This document shows positions 7,656 through 17,721 of a stretch of DNA of 55,302 nucleotides, one piece after another. Numbering within the stretch: the first letter of the stretch is position 1; every line of letters begins with the position of its first letter. A program made the position numbers and the translations under genes. This DNA is from Anabaena azotica FACHB-119 (GTDB taxonomy: Bacteria > Cyanobacteriota > Cyanobacteriia > Cyanobacteriales > Nostocaceae): NCBI RefSeq assembly GCF_014697625.1, contig NZ_JACJSG010000050.1:1-55302 (forward strand), written 5' to 3'. The notes under the pieces are model-generated. The model was given only the letters and a program-made list of their open reading frames with translations, had not been told where the DNA came from and ran no database searches.

Positions 7656-9980
7656 CTAAACCGTTATATCTGAAGGTAAAAGTAAAGCATTCTCAAAGCA
7701 ATCTTGTACTTTGGGAGTTACATTACTAGCAGTTTTGAAGCAATTTACTAACAAACTATTTCCCTCCCAGTATTGCTGAATTAGTTGCAACTGTTCCTCA
7801 CTAAATTGCCAATCATAAACCATCTGACGGTGAATTAAAATCAATTCTTTTAACCTTGCAATCCAACCTTCACCTTTAGATTGCCACCATGATTTCAAGA
7901 TATCTCTATCTTGTTGTGAACTAGGCAATTCTTGTTTAAGACTTGCCAAAGATTCATATAAAGATGAATGCTCTTGTAGTAGAGAATTAATATCAAGCGC
8001 CAACTCAATAGCAGAAATGCGCTTACAAAAGAGCGTTGGAGTCAGAGAACAACTAACTCCAAGGATATGAATTAAAGCTAAATCTAAAGCTAAATCATCA
8101 GCTAGTTTTCCTGCAAGCTTCCTATCCAAAGATACAGCTAGAGTTTGGTTGCGTGATAAAGTATGGTCAGCAGGTAGAACAAGGGTAAAATAAAAAGCCC
8201 GTACAGCAGATGGATGATAATTTGAGCTAACTGTTGAAGACTTTTGCATCACCCAAGCGAGTAATCGATTTAATTCTTGATCGGCAACAGCTAAATTATC
8301 AACTTGTTGCTTCATTAATTGAAAAAAGTCTTCAAATGGTTTAATATTCTCCGAAGTGAGCAGAATTATTTCACGCCAGCGTTTATCAAGCACATGATTA
8401 GCAGCTTTTGCTAAGGTTTTTTGGTCGCCATTAGCAATAAATCTTGCGGTAAAATATTCGTGAAACGTTAAATGAGAAAAAGAATAAATACCTCTAGCTT
8501 GTTCAACTAATAATCCATGCTGCAACTCAATGGCTTTCAGTACAGCTTTACTATTTAGTTGTAAATCTTCTATGTCATCCGGTGCGTTAGGTAGTAAATA
8601 TAGATAATCAGATATTAACTGACAAATTCTATTATCTTCCAAAAAATAATCACCTTTTTCAAAAGAGATAGCAGCTATATAACTAAGCAATTTAATTTTT
8701 TGAGCTAAAGTTAAATGGCGATAAACTTCATCTCTTTTGATACCTCTGGCTTCATCCCAACGTACTAATAACAACTCTATTCCTTGGCGATAAATTTCCG
8801 AACGTTTAGCAGGAAATTCTCCTAAATATTGGAATACTAAACAGCTAAGATTTAGTAAGAGGGGTGTGGATGTTAAGTCTTGAATCAAGCGATTTTCTGG
8901 AAGTGCAATCTCTTTAATAAATTTAGAGGCTAATGCTTTTCTAAAACTGAGACTATTTTTAGCAAAAGCTGCAAACCATTTATTAACAAAACTTGATATT
9001 TGCGTTTGGGTAAATTCAGCAATCTGTACTTCAGCAAACCCTTGGAATTTTTGATGCCTGGATGCAGTCCGACAAGTGATAACTACTGTATTAGTATAAA
9101 AAGTATCAACAAAAGTATTAATTACATGATTAATCTTATCAAGATATTTATCTGCGACTTCATCTAGTCCATCTAGCAAAATTACAGCTTTACCTGCATA
9201 AAGTAACTCTTCCAGTTCTTGTTGTGTTATCTTACAAATATTAAATTCTGCAATCAAATAGCTTAATAAGGGGTTCTTATCATCAGAATTGATATTTTCA
9301 GCAAAGTCTCTCAAACTAACAAAAATTGGTACTCTTTGAGCCAAAAATTTACCTTGATTACAAAGTATAGCAATTGATTGTAAGAAAGTAGTTTTTCCTG
9401 AACCTGGGTTGCCAAGTACGAAAAGCTTAGGAAACTTCTCTATAGCTTGTAAACCTGTAATTTTCTTAGTTTTAATTTCCGGTACTACAGATTTAGTTAA
9501 ATATTCACCGTCAGATATTTGTAAATCTGCAATATCTAGCCATCTTTGACTGGTAATTTCTTCTACTACGTTTACATCAACAAATAATTCATGTAATTCA
9601 ACAGTACGAGCCACATCTAACACCCGGATATTACCGCATTGATGCTGGATTTTTTTTGAGTGAGCAACACGTACTTTAACTACTAAAGATTCACTGACAG
9701 GAGAATTATCACTTTCTAGTATCTGTGGGAATGATAAATCCTCATCTGGTGCAAATTCTGGCTTTTGAATAATCTCTTCTGGATTTAATTCTAGACTAAA
9801 ACAAATTTCGTTAAATATATGACGAGCTACAGGTTTACCAGTAAAAAACTTCCAAATTGGTTGGCGGCTATCGATGCCAATTTGACTTGCAAGATAGTCT
9901 TGAGTCCAGCCTCTATTATTAAAAGCTTTTTTGGCTTTTCTTATACCTTCATTTGAAGCTTGAAGAGAGCGTTTAGCCAT
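7656..9980 (-). CDS. HTH-NACHT NTPase (bacterial NLR-like, possible antiphage protein)
   Basis: A 774-residue protein. Residues about 1-75 form a small HTH-like domain (GWTQDYLASQIGIDSRQPIWKF). A linker rich in beta strands follows, then a NACHT-type STAND NTPase: Walker A GNPGSGKT at 190-197, Walker B LLDGLDEV at 268-275 and a sensor segment VVITCRT at about 300-306. The large helical C-terminal region (about 430-774) has no clear catalytic motif. NACHT proteins of this layout are common in cyanobacteria, and some bacterial NACHT proteins defend against phage. Here that role is inferred. The gene stands alone with its own AT-rich upstream region of about 80 bp. Confidence 0.88.
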   Translation of the reverse strand: MAKRSLQASNEGIRKAKKAFNNRGWTQDYLASQIGIDSRQPIWKFFTGKPVARHIFNEICFSLELNPEEIIQKPEFAPDEDLSFPQILESDNSPVSESLVVKVRVAHSKKIQHQCGNIRVLDVARTVELHELFVDVNVVEEITSQRWLDIADLQISDGEYLTKSVVPEIKTKKITGLQAIEKFPKLFVLGNPGSGKTTFLQSIAILCNQGKFLAQRVPIFVSLRDFAENINSDDKNPLLSYLIAEFNICKITQQELEELLYAGKAVILLDGLDEVADKYLDKINHVINTFVDTFYTNTVVITCRTASRHQKFQGFAEVQIAEFTQTQISSFVNKWFAAFAKNSLSFRKALASKFIKEIALPENRLIQDLTSTPLLLNLSCLVFQYLGEFPAKRSEIYRQGIELLLVRWDEARGIKRDEVYRHLTLAQKIKLLSYIAAISFEKGDYFLEDNRICQLISDYLYLLPNAPDDIEDLQLNSKAVLKAIELQHGLLVEQARGIYSFSHLTFHEYFTARFIANGDQKTLAKAANHVLDKRWREIILLTSENIKPFEDFFQLMKQQVDNLAVADQELNRLLAWVMQKSSTVSSNYHPSAVRAFYFTLVLPADHTLSRNQTLAVSLDRKLAGKLADDLALDLALIHILGVSCSLTPTLFCKRISAIELALDINSLLQEHSSLYESLASLKQELPSSQQDRDILKSWWQSKGEGWIARLKELILIHRQMVYDWQFSEEQLQLIQQYWEGNSLLVNCFKTASNVTPKVQDCFENALLLPSDITV

Positions 9981-10058
9981 AATAATCCTAAAAATTAATA
10001 AAATTTTATGATTAATTTATATTAATTATATTTAGTGATTATATTAGTGGCAAGTGAA

Positions 10059-11201
10059 TTATTTATCTTCATTCATTGACGTAATTGTTCTTAACGGTAG
10101 TGTAACTACAAAATTTGTTCCTTGACCAGGAATACTCTCGACAGATATTGTACCCTGATGCAGATCAACACATCGTTTCACAATTGCTAAACCTAATCCT
10201 GTGCCAGGAATTTTAGCCACATTATTAGCACGTTGGAAGGGTTCAAATAGTTTCTCTTGAAATTCTAAGGGAATACCTATTCCTTGGTCTTTTATTTGAA
10301 AACATACAGTATTTTCGTCACAAGTTAGGATTAAGGAAATTACACTACCTTGTGGTGAATACTTGACAGCATTAGAAAGTAAATTATTTAATAGATGCCA
10401 TGCTAACTGCTCATCTAAATAAGCAATACAGTTTCTAGTATTTGTTATAAAGCTGAATTCATACTGCTCTTTCAATATTGACCCTAGAGATTCAGCTATT
10501 TCTTGGCAGAAACTTACTACTTCTATTGGTGTAAGATTGAAGACACAATTTTCAGCTTCAGACCTGCCGAGTGTTAGTATATTATCTAAAAGATGGGTTA
10601 AGCTATCAGTAGCAGATTCAATCCGGTGAATATAACTTTGTTTTTTTTCCTCGGATATGTTTTCGCCATAGGCTTTCAACATTTCAGCACTCAGCTTAAT
10701 TGTAGTCAGAGGGTTACGAAATTCATGTGCTGCCATGTAAAGGTTCTGAGATTTCATTTCGCTATTGGACTCAGCAATTTGCTGACTATTTGTAGCAGCA
10801 ATCAGTGCTTCTTTAACTTTAACTTCTGTTTGGTGTCGAGCCAGGGCAATTTCAATTGTCGTTGCTAAGATTCTTTCATCAAATGGTTTTAAAATGTAAC
10901 CAAAGGGATGGGAAGCCTTAGCTCGCTCTAGTGTGGCACGGTCAGCATTAGCAGTTAGATAAACTACAGGCAAATTTAAGCGAGACTGGATTTCAAAGGA
11001 GGCTTCTATGCCATCGATTTCACCCTCTAGCCTGATGTCCATTAGCACTAAATCAGGACGCAAAGTTTCTGCTATGGAAAGAGCTTCTTCTCCTGATGCT
11101 ACTAAGGCAGGAACATCATAACCTAAATGTTCTAAAGTTTCTCTTAGGTCATCAGCAACTAATTGCTCATCTTCAACTATCAAAATTTGAATAGGTTTCA
11201 T
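10059..11201 (-). CDS. Response regulator-histidine kinase hybrid (REC-HisKA-HATPase)
   Basis: A 380-residue soluble protein. The N-terminal REC domain spans 1-122, with the acidic pair near residues 10-11, phospho-acceptor Asp55 (LVLMDIRLEG) and the conserved LKPF. A short helical linker leads to HisKA with His159 in AAHEFRNPLTTI. An intact HATPase_c follows: N-box NNLLSNAVKYS, G1 KDQGIGIP, and G2 GTGLGLAIVKR. It is therefore predicted to be an active kinase controlled by phosphorylation of its own receiver. It lies just upstream, on the same strand, of the NACHT gene (78 bp gap) and downstream of another response regulator (158 bp gap). This suggests a phosphorelay with those neighbours and the multi-PAS kinase. 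Confidence 0.93.
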   Translation of the reverse strand: MKPIQILIVEDEQLVADDLRETLEHLGYDVPALVASGEEALSIAETLRPDLVLMDIRLEGEIDGIEASFEIQSRLNLPVVYLTANADRATLERAKASHPFGYILKPFDERILATTIEIALARHQTEVKVKEALIAATNSQQIAESNSEMKSQNLYMAAHEFRNPLTTIKLSAEMLKAYGENISEEKKQSYIHRIESATDSLTHLLDNILTLGRSEAENCVFNLTPIEVVSFCQEIAESLGSILKEQYEFSFITNTRNCIAYLDEQLAWHLLNNLLSNAVKYSPQGSVISLILTCDENTVCFQIKDQGIGIPLEFQEKLFEPFQRANNVAKIPGTGLGLAIVKRCVDLHQGTISVESIPGQGTNFVVTLPLRTITSMNEDK

Positions 11202-11263
11202 AATTAATTTTTTAGTTGATTAGATTTATATAGGAATCTTATTTGAATTTTGAAAAAATTTTC

Positions 11264-11330
11264 GTACCTGTGGGCCGATGCACCGCTTACCGTATCATGG
11301 TTTTGGTGGGCAGTGCATCGGCCTACGTAT
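11264..11330. repeat. Hairpin-forming repeat between two regulator genes
   Basis: Imperfect inverted repeat: GTGGGCCGATGCACCG on the left pairs with GTGCATCGGCCTAC on the right around a short AT-rich loop. It could act as a terminator-like structure but has no T-run. It resembles the GTGGGC repeats elsewhere in the window. Confidence 0.6.
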
Positions 11331-11359
11331 GTTTCAAACATCAAGTAAGAATTATATAA

Positions 11360-11944
11360 TTAATGGGAAGTTTTATTGTGTATTTTTTCACTAAAATTAT
11401 AAATCTCCTTAATTTTTGTTAAAATTTCTTCTCGCTCCATAAGTTCATAGTCATCTATAAGCTTTTTCGATATAGACATAATGTAATTAAGAGGGTTGAT
11501 TAAATCATCACTCATTAATGAGTAAAGTTCATTGTCTAATTTCTTTAATTTTTTTTGGGTTTGTCTATTAATGATTTCTTCTTTTTCTAGTCTGGCTTTT
11601 ATTGCTCCTAATAAATCGGCTCTTGTAAAGGGTTTAATTAGATAATCATCTGCGCCTAATTCTATGGCTTGACGAATATCATTTTGAGAACCTTTGGCTG
11701 TTAAAAATATAAAAGGAATAGCTTCAGTTGTGGGATTTTCCCGCGCCCAAGTCACTACTTCATAGCCACTTACTTTAGGCATGGCTATATCACAGATAAT
11801 TAAATCAGGGATTTCTGTTTGGAGAAATTTAATACCAGCTTGTCCGTTTTCTGCGTCCATAACAAGAAAGTTCTCCGCAGTCAGTATTTCTTTAATAATA
11901 CTGCGAATATCTTCCTGGTCTTCAATTACTAAAATCTTTGTCAT
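11360..11944 (-). CDS. Response regulator with a His-less HisKA-like C-terminal tail
   Basis: A 194-residue protein. Residues 1-120 are a complete REC domain: acidic residues 8 and 11, phospho-acceptor Asp52 in LIICDIAMP, the Thr of FLTAKG, and Lys in LIKPF. Instead of a DNA-binding domain, residues about 125-190 form two predicted helices. Their sequence MSDDLINPLNYIMSIS follows the HisKA H-box pattern (H-E-x-x-x-P-L-N) but has Asp146 at the histidine position. It may act as a dimerisation or phosphotransfer-partner module rather than an output domain. It sits in the signalling cluster and is followed by the REC-kinase hybrid on the same strand. Confidence 0.88.
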   Translation of the reverse strand: MTKILVIEDQEDIRSIIKEILTAENFLVMDAENGQAGIKFLQTEIPDLIICDIAMPKVSGYEVVTWARENPTTEAIPFIFLTAKGSQNDIRQAIELGADDYLIKPFTRADLLGAIKARLEKEEIINRQTQKKLKKLDNELYSLMSDDLINPLNYIMSISKKLIDDYELMEREEILTKIKEIYNFSEKIHNKTSH

Positions 11945-12591
11945 TAGAGTAAATATATTAGTTGGGTTACTTTAAAAAATGGTATCTAAATTTTAATTGT
12001 TTTGTTGATAACTAGGGTTGTTTATAAGGTATATCAACACTAAGATAAAACCAGGAAATCACTTATCAGGTTTAAACAAAAAAACATCCTTTTACAGTGT
12101 AATTACATAAATTTTGTTAGAAGAATCTAAATTAGAATTTACATAGGAAAAACAATAAATGTGATTTTATGTCTGAGGCTGTACATTTTATTTTAAATTA
12201 AAGTTAGGATTTTTTCTGGATTTTAAATTTTTATCTAATATCAAGTTCGGCTAATTACTTATAATATGGTTGTTTTGGTCGGTAATGGGTAATAGCTAAT
12301 AGCTAATTGTTTTCTACCATTAGCAATTACCAATTACCAATTACCAACCCCGAAGATATGATAAGTGATTAAGCGGACATGATATAAGATAATTTCATAT
12401 TTAACTTAAATCCTAAAAAACTGAGATAAAACTATATGAATATTGTTATGTGTAGTTAAGTTCTTAAAAGTTAACTAGCGCTTTTTGAAGAGCATATTCA
12501 GGTTTGACTCAGTTTAATTAAGCTTTTTAGCTTCATCATAGAGAACATTTCCATTTATTGATGAAAGACGATGCCTTTATCTGTGTGATAT
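11945..12591. other. Divergent AT-rich intergenic region with a short-repeat patch
   Basis: About 650 bp separate the divergent regulator and multi-PAS kinase genes. The sequence is AT-rich. Around 12283-12350 there is an inverted/tandem patch built of GGTAATTGGTAATTG- and TAATAGC-type units. It must contain promoters for both directions, but I cannot point to boxes with confidence. No gene is seen. Confidence 0.5.
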
Positions 12592-15500
12592 ATGAAAAAT
12601 TGCCACAAGTTAACCATTCTGGTGATAGATGACTGCGACGAAGATAGATATATCTATCGTCAGTATTTACAACAAGATAGATTATATAAATATGACATTC
12701 AAGAGGTGACGACAGTAAAACAAGCCCTAACATGGTGCCAACAGCAGACAGCAGATGTTATGTTGCTGGATTATTTATTACCCGATGATGATGGATTAGA
12801 ATTTCTCCAACAACTCAGGAATAACCTAAATAATCAGCAATCTGCTGTGATCATGCTCACAGGTGTTGGTGACGAAGCGATCGCAGTTAACGCCATGAAA
12901 AATGGCGCTCAGGATTATTTAACCAAAAATCATTTGACACCAGAAATTTTACAAAGAACAATTCATTATGCAGTAGAAAGGATGCTGTTGAGCCGACAGT
13001 TAGAACAAAGTCAGCAACAGCAACAACTGATGTCAGCGATCGCTTTACGGATTCATCAGTCTTTGAACTTGGAAGAGATTTTGACGGCGGCGACACAAGA
13101 AGTACAGCAATTTCTCAAGGCAGACCGAGTATTAGTTTATCAATTTCAACCAGATATGAATGGTACTATTGTAGCAGAATCAGTACTGCCAGAATGGAAA
13201 TCTGTGATTGGAGAGCAAATTGAAGATTGCTGTTTTCAACAAGAATTTGAAAACGGCTATCTCCAGGGGAGGAAAACAGCAATTAACGATATTTATCAAG
13301 CCAATCTGACAAATTGTCATTTACAGTTACTAGAGAAATTTGCAGTTAAAGCCAATCTAGTTGTAACGATTTTGGTAGCCAATAAATTATGGGGATTATT
13401 AATAGTTCATCAATGTAGCGCCGCGCGTAATTGGCAATCACTGGAGTTGGAATTGTTGGAACAGTTGGCGGTGCAAATAGCGATCGCCATTCAGCAAGCG
13501 ATCGCCTTTGAACAAGCACAAGCAGAAATAGCAAAACGCCAACGCATAGAAGCAATTTTACGAGAAAGTGAAGCCAGATTTCGTCATACCTTTGAACAAG
13601 CAGCTGTAGGCATTGGTCATGTTTCCCTAACTGGACAATTTATCGACGTTAATCAGCGTTTTTGCGACATTACTGGCTACCCCAGTCCGGAACTGATGAC
13701 TCTCACATTTCAAGATATTACCCATCCTGATGATCTTTGGGCTGATTTAGCCCAAGTGCAAAATCTGTTAGTAGGTTGTATTCCCACCTACTCAATGGAA
13801 AAACGCTATATTCATCGGGATGGAGGTGCTGTATGGATTAACCTGACAGTTTCTTTAGTGCGAAATGGGTTAGGCACTCCCCAATATTTTATCGCCGTCA
13901 TTGAGGACATCAGCAAACGCAAACAAATCGAAGCAGCACTGCGGGAGAACGAGGAACGCTTGAGTTTAGCCCTAGAAGCTGCGGGTATGGGTAATTGGGA
14001 TTGGAATATTCCAACAAATGAAATTCGCTGGTCTACAAATCTGGAAAGGGTGTTTGGCATAGAACCAGGGAGTTTTAATGGTCGGATAGAAACAGTGGTG
14101 GCGATGATACACCCAGATGATCGGCAACAGGTTTTACAAACCATCTATCGTGCCGTCTATGAGCGAGAAGATTACAAAATCGAATTTCGCTTTCTTCAAC
14201 CCGATGGTACGCTACGTTGGGCGCTGAGTCGAGGCAAAGTATTGTATGACCAAAACGGACAACCTCTGCGGATGAGCGGTGTAGATATTGACATAACCGA
14301 AGGCAAACAGGCAGAAGCAGCCTTGAGAGAGAGTGAAGCTCGCTTTCAGGCATTTATGAATAACAGCCCTTCCGCCGCTTGGATTACTGATGACAATGGT
14401 CGGATACTGTATGTGAGCAAGACTTATCTGCATACCTTCCAACTACCATATAACAAGGTAGAAGATTTGATTGGCAAGACTGTATTTGAGATTTATCCAA
14501 CAGAAATAGCCCAGCAGTTTGTTGATAATATTCACCATGTGGCACAGACTCAGCAAATTTTGGCAACCGTGGAAAAGGTTCCGAAATTAGATGGTGTAAT
14601 AGGCGATTTTTTAGTCTATAAATTCCTTTTACCAGATACGAGTAGGCAATTAATGGTTGGTGGTATTGCAGTTGATATTAGCGATAAAATTCGTGCAGAG
14701 CAGGCATTACAACAACTTAATCAAGAACTGGAAGCGAGAGTTGCCGAACGGACGAGTGCTTTGCAAGAAAGTGAAGAACGTTGGCAGTTGGCATTGCGAG
14801 GCAGTAATGATGGTATTTGGGATTTAAACTTAAAAAATAATCAAGTTTTCTGTTCGGCTCGTTGGCATGAAATGCTGGGCTTTACTAATGATGAACTGCC
14901 TCCAAATCGAGAATCATGGTCGAGCCGAATTCATCCCGATGATTACGATCGCATCATGCAGGCGGTCGCTGACCATTTAGCCCAGAAAACACCGTTTTTT
15001 CAAGAAGAATATCAAATGCGATGCAAAGATGACTCCTATATATGGATATTAGACCGGGGTCAGGCATTGTGGAACGAAGCAGGCACTCCTATTCGCCTGA
15101 GCGGCTCGGTGACGGACATTACTAAACGCAAGCAAACTCAAACAGAGTTATTAGCTGTTACAAGATTGCAACAGGCGATTCTGACTAGCATTGATTACGC
15201 TATTATTTCTACCGATTCCCAAGGCATAATTCAAACTTTTAACCTTGCAGCCCAAAAGATGTTAGGTTACACCGCCGATGAGGTGATTGGCAAGTTAACC
15301 GCAGATACTTTTTACGACCCAGAAGAACTCAAGCAACGCAGTGATGAACTGATGCGGGAAATGAGCCGGGATATGACCTTGAGAGATTTATTTATTGCCA
15401 AAATTCAGACAGCAACCTATGAGGAGGAATGCAGTTTTATTCGCAAAGATGGTTCGCGCTTCCCTGTAGCTCTGTCCCTGAAACCCATGTTTAATCAAGA

Positions 15501-17721
15501 AGGAGAAGCTATTGGTAGTGTGGGCATCGCCAAGGATATCACCCAACAAAAACATATAGAAGCGCAACTACGCAGAAATGCCTCTTCCTTGGCTACGGCG
15601 CAACGAATTGCTCATCTGGGTAGTTGGGAACTAGATTTGTCAACGCAAAAGTTGATTTGGTCAGAAGAGCTATTTCACATATTTGGCCGCCATCCTGACT
15701 TGGGTACGCCGAGTTATCAACAAATGCTCGATTATATTCATCCAGAGGATCGCCATCACCGTAATTTTGCGGTGCAGCAAGCGATCGCCAAAGGGCAAGC
15801 TTATGAAATCGAGTATCGCTTTCATCGTGGCGATGGCAGTTTGGGTTACTTAATATCACGAGGTGAAGTCATTGTCAATACTGATGGTCAACCATGTCAA
15901 TTAATTGGTACTATCCTCGATATTACTGAGCGTAAACAAACTGAAGAGCAATTACGTAACCTTTCAGATCGGTTGACCTTGGCGCTAAAATCAGCCAACA
16001 TCGGCACTTGGGACTGGGATACTATCGACGAAGCCGAATGGGATGAACGAATGTATGAATTGTATGATTTCCATCGAGCTGATCGGGTGGTAACCTATCA
16101 AGATTGGGTAGATAGGCTTCATCCAGATGACCGGGATATGGCAGAAACTAGCTTGCAAGAGGCTTTGAGCGGAATTAAAGAATTTGATCCAGAATTTCGG
16201 ATTATTCTCAATGATGGTAGTATCCGCTTTATCAAAGCTTCGGCGATCGTTCAACACAATCAACAGGGTGAACCAGAGCGCATGGTGGGAATTAACTATG
16301 ATATTACCGAGCGCAAACAAGCAGAAGCGGCTTTGCGCGATAGTGAAAACCGTTATGCTACCTTGACAGAAGCTGCCCCAGTGGGTATTTTTCGGCTGGA
16401 TGCTGCGAGTAATTGTATTTACGTCAACGAACGCTGGAGTGTGATGACAGCTAGACCAACACAAGCCGCGTTGGGGAAAGGATGGCTAGAAAATATCTAT
16501 GAACAAGACCGCATTCAGTTGTTGATGGACTGTTCTGATCCTCGTGGAAAAAAATTTGACATACATGAAACCTGTCGGTGTGAAGTGAAATATCTACGTC
16601 CAGATGGGAATATCGCTTGGTTTTACATTCAGATAGTCCCGGAAATCAACCCCAGTGGCACGATTATCGGTTATATAGGAACCCTAACAGATATCACTGT
16701 TCGTAAACAAATTGAGTCAGAAGTTATTCACCATCGGGATTTGCGAGAAGCCATTTTTAATGAATCAGCAGATGCTCTTTTCTTGGTAGATAGTGATAAT
16801 CAATTGATTTTCGATTGTAATCGTCGCGCAGTAGAATTGTTTGAGGTGGCAAACAAAGACCAATTAATTAATATTTCGGGAAATACACTGCTACGGCATC
16901 CATTCTCTGTGCAAGAATGGGATGAACTGATGTGTGAATTAAATCAAAAATCCTATTTGGTTCGAGAATTGGAATATACCACCCGTAAAGGTAATTTCTT
17001 TTGGGGGAGTTTAGCTGCTAAACAAATTAGCGCCGCCGGACAGGTAATTAATTTGGTGCGCTTGTCTGATATTAGCGAACGCAAAAAAGTGCTAGAACAA
17101 ATTCAGCGATCGCTAGATGAGAAAGAAACCTTACTCAAAGAAATTCATCATCGAGTCAAAAACAACCTGCAAATTATTTCTAGCCTGTTGAGGATGCAGT
17201 CTCGGCGTTCTTTTGATGAAGCAACTTTATTGTTGTTTACTGAATCACAAAATCGGGTACAGTCAATGGCTTTGATTCACGAACAACTTTATCAATCAGC
17301 AGATATTCATCAAATCAATTTTGGCAACTACATCAAAAGTTTGACAGATAGTTTATTTCGCTGCTACGGAGTCAGTCAAAAAAATATTGTTCTCCATCTA
17401 GAAACCAATGGCATTAAATTGATTCTAGATAATGCTATTCCTTGCGGCTTGATAATTAACGAGTTGGTTTCTAATAGTTTAAAATACGCTTTTGGTAAAC
17501 AACAGCAAGGCAATATTAGAATTTCTCTCCAAGAAACACCAGAAAACGAATTAGTTTTAATGGTGCGAGATAGCGGTGTTGGCATTCCTGAAACATTAGA
17601 TTGGGAAAATGCCAACTCTTTAGGTTTAAGAATTGTGAGAAACTTAGTCAGGCAGCTTAAAGGTAAGATTATTCTGGAGCGCGATCGCGGTACAACCTTT
17701 TATATTTGCTTTCCTCAATGA
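12592..17721 (+). CDS. Giant sensor kinase: REC-GAF(cyanobacteriochrome-like)-PAS x9-HisKA_2-HATPase
   Basis: A 1709-residue soluble sensor kinase. REC occupies residues 7-125, with phospho-acceptor Asp60 (VMLLDYLLP). The GAF domain spans about 158-300 and carries DCCF at 212-215 and NCHLQLLEKF with Cys242-His243, then ANLVV and LWGLLIVHQC. These are the two cysteine motifs of DXCF-type cyanobacteriochromes, so it probably binds a bilin. Nine PAS (mostly PAS_3/PAC) units follow, each ending in an ITERK-like PAC tail (ISKRK, ITEGK, ITKRK, ITERK). The kinase core is of the HisKA_2 class (LKEIHHRVKNNLQIISSLL), with HATPase motifs NELVSNSLKYAF, RDSGVGIP and LGLRIV. The start ATG at 12592 gives a complete REC domain. 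A light-responsive role is inferred from the GAF motifs. Confidence 0.92.
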   Translation: MKNCHKLTILVIDDCDEDRYIYRQYLQQDRLYKYDIQEVTTVKQALTWCQQQTADVMLLDYLLPDDDGLEFLQQLRNNLNNQQSAVIMLTGVGDEAIAVNAMKNGAQDYLTKNHLTPEILQRTIHYAVERMLLSRQLEQSQQQQQLMSAIALRIHQSLNLEEILTAATQEVQQFLKADRVLVYQFQPDMNGTIVAESVLPEWKSVIGEQIEDCCFQQEFENGYLQGRKTAINDIYQANLTNCHLQLLEKFAVKANLVVTILVANKLWGLLIVHQCSAARNWQSLELELLEQLAVQIAIAIQQAIAFEQAQAEIAKRQRIEAILRESEARFRHTFEQAAVGIGHVSLTGQFIDVNQRFCDITGYPSPELMTLTFQDITHPDDLWADLAQVQNLLVGCIPTYSMEKRYIHRDGGAVWINLTVSLVRNGLGTPQYFIAVIEDISKRKQIEAALRENEERLSLALEAAGMGNWDWNIPTNEIRWSTNLERVFGIEPGSFNGRIETVVAMIHPDDRQQVLQTIYRAVYEREDYKIEFRFLQPDGTLRWALSRGKVLYDQNGQPLRMSGVDIDITEGKQAEAALRESEARFQAFMNNSPSAAWITDDNGRILYVSKTYLHTFQLPYNKVEDLIGKTVFEIYPTEIAQQFVDNIHHVAQTQQILATVEKVPKLDGVIGDFLVYKFLLPDTSRQLMVGGIAVDISDKIRAEQALQQLNQELEARVAERTSALQESEERWQLALRGSNDGIWDLNLKNNQVFCSARWHEMLGFTNDELPPNRESWSSRIHPDDYDRIMQAVADHLAQKTPFFQEEYQMRCKDDSYIWILDRGQALWNEAGTPIRLSGSVTDITKRKQTQTELLAVTRLQQAILTSIDYAIISTDSQGIIQTFNLAAQKMLGYTADEVIGKLTADTFYDPEELKQRSDELMREMSRDMTLRDLFIAKIQTATYEEECSFIRKDGSRFPVALSLKPMFNQEGEAIGSVGIAKDITQQKHIEAQLRRNASSLATAQRIAHLGSWELDLSTQKLIWSEELFHIFGRHPDLGTPSYQQMLDYIHPEDRHHRNFAVQQAIAKGQAYEIEYRFHRGDGSLGYLISRGEVIVNTDGQPCQLIGTILDITERKQTEEQLRNLSDRLTLALKSANIGTWDWDTIDEAEWDERMYELYDFHRADRVVTYQDWVDRLHPDDRDMAETSLQEALSGIKEFDPEFRIILNDGSIRFIKASAIVQHNQQGEPERMVGINYDITERKQAEAALRDSENRYATLTEAAPVGIFRLDAASNCIYVNERWSVMTARPTQAALGKGWLENIYEQDRIQLLMDCSDPRGKKFDIHETCRCEVKYLRPDGNIAWFYIQIVPEINPSGTIIGYIGTLTDITVRKQIESEVIHHRDLREAIFNESADALFLVDSDNQLIFDCNRRAVELFEVANKDQLINISGNTLLRHPFSVQEWDELMCELNQKSYLVRELEYTTRKGNFFWGSLAAKQISAAGQVINLVRLSDISERKKVLEQIQRSLDEKETLLKEIHHRVKNNLQIISSLLRMQSRRSFDEATLLLFTESQNRVQSMALIHEQLYQSADIHQINFGNYIKSLTDSLFRCYGVSQKNIVLHLETNGIKLILDNAIPCGLIINELVSNSLKYAFGKQQQGNIRISLQETPENELVLMVRDSGVGIPETLDWENANSLGLRIVRNLVRQLKGKIILERDRGTTFYICFPQ

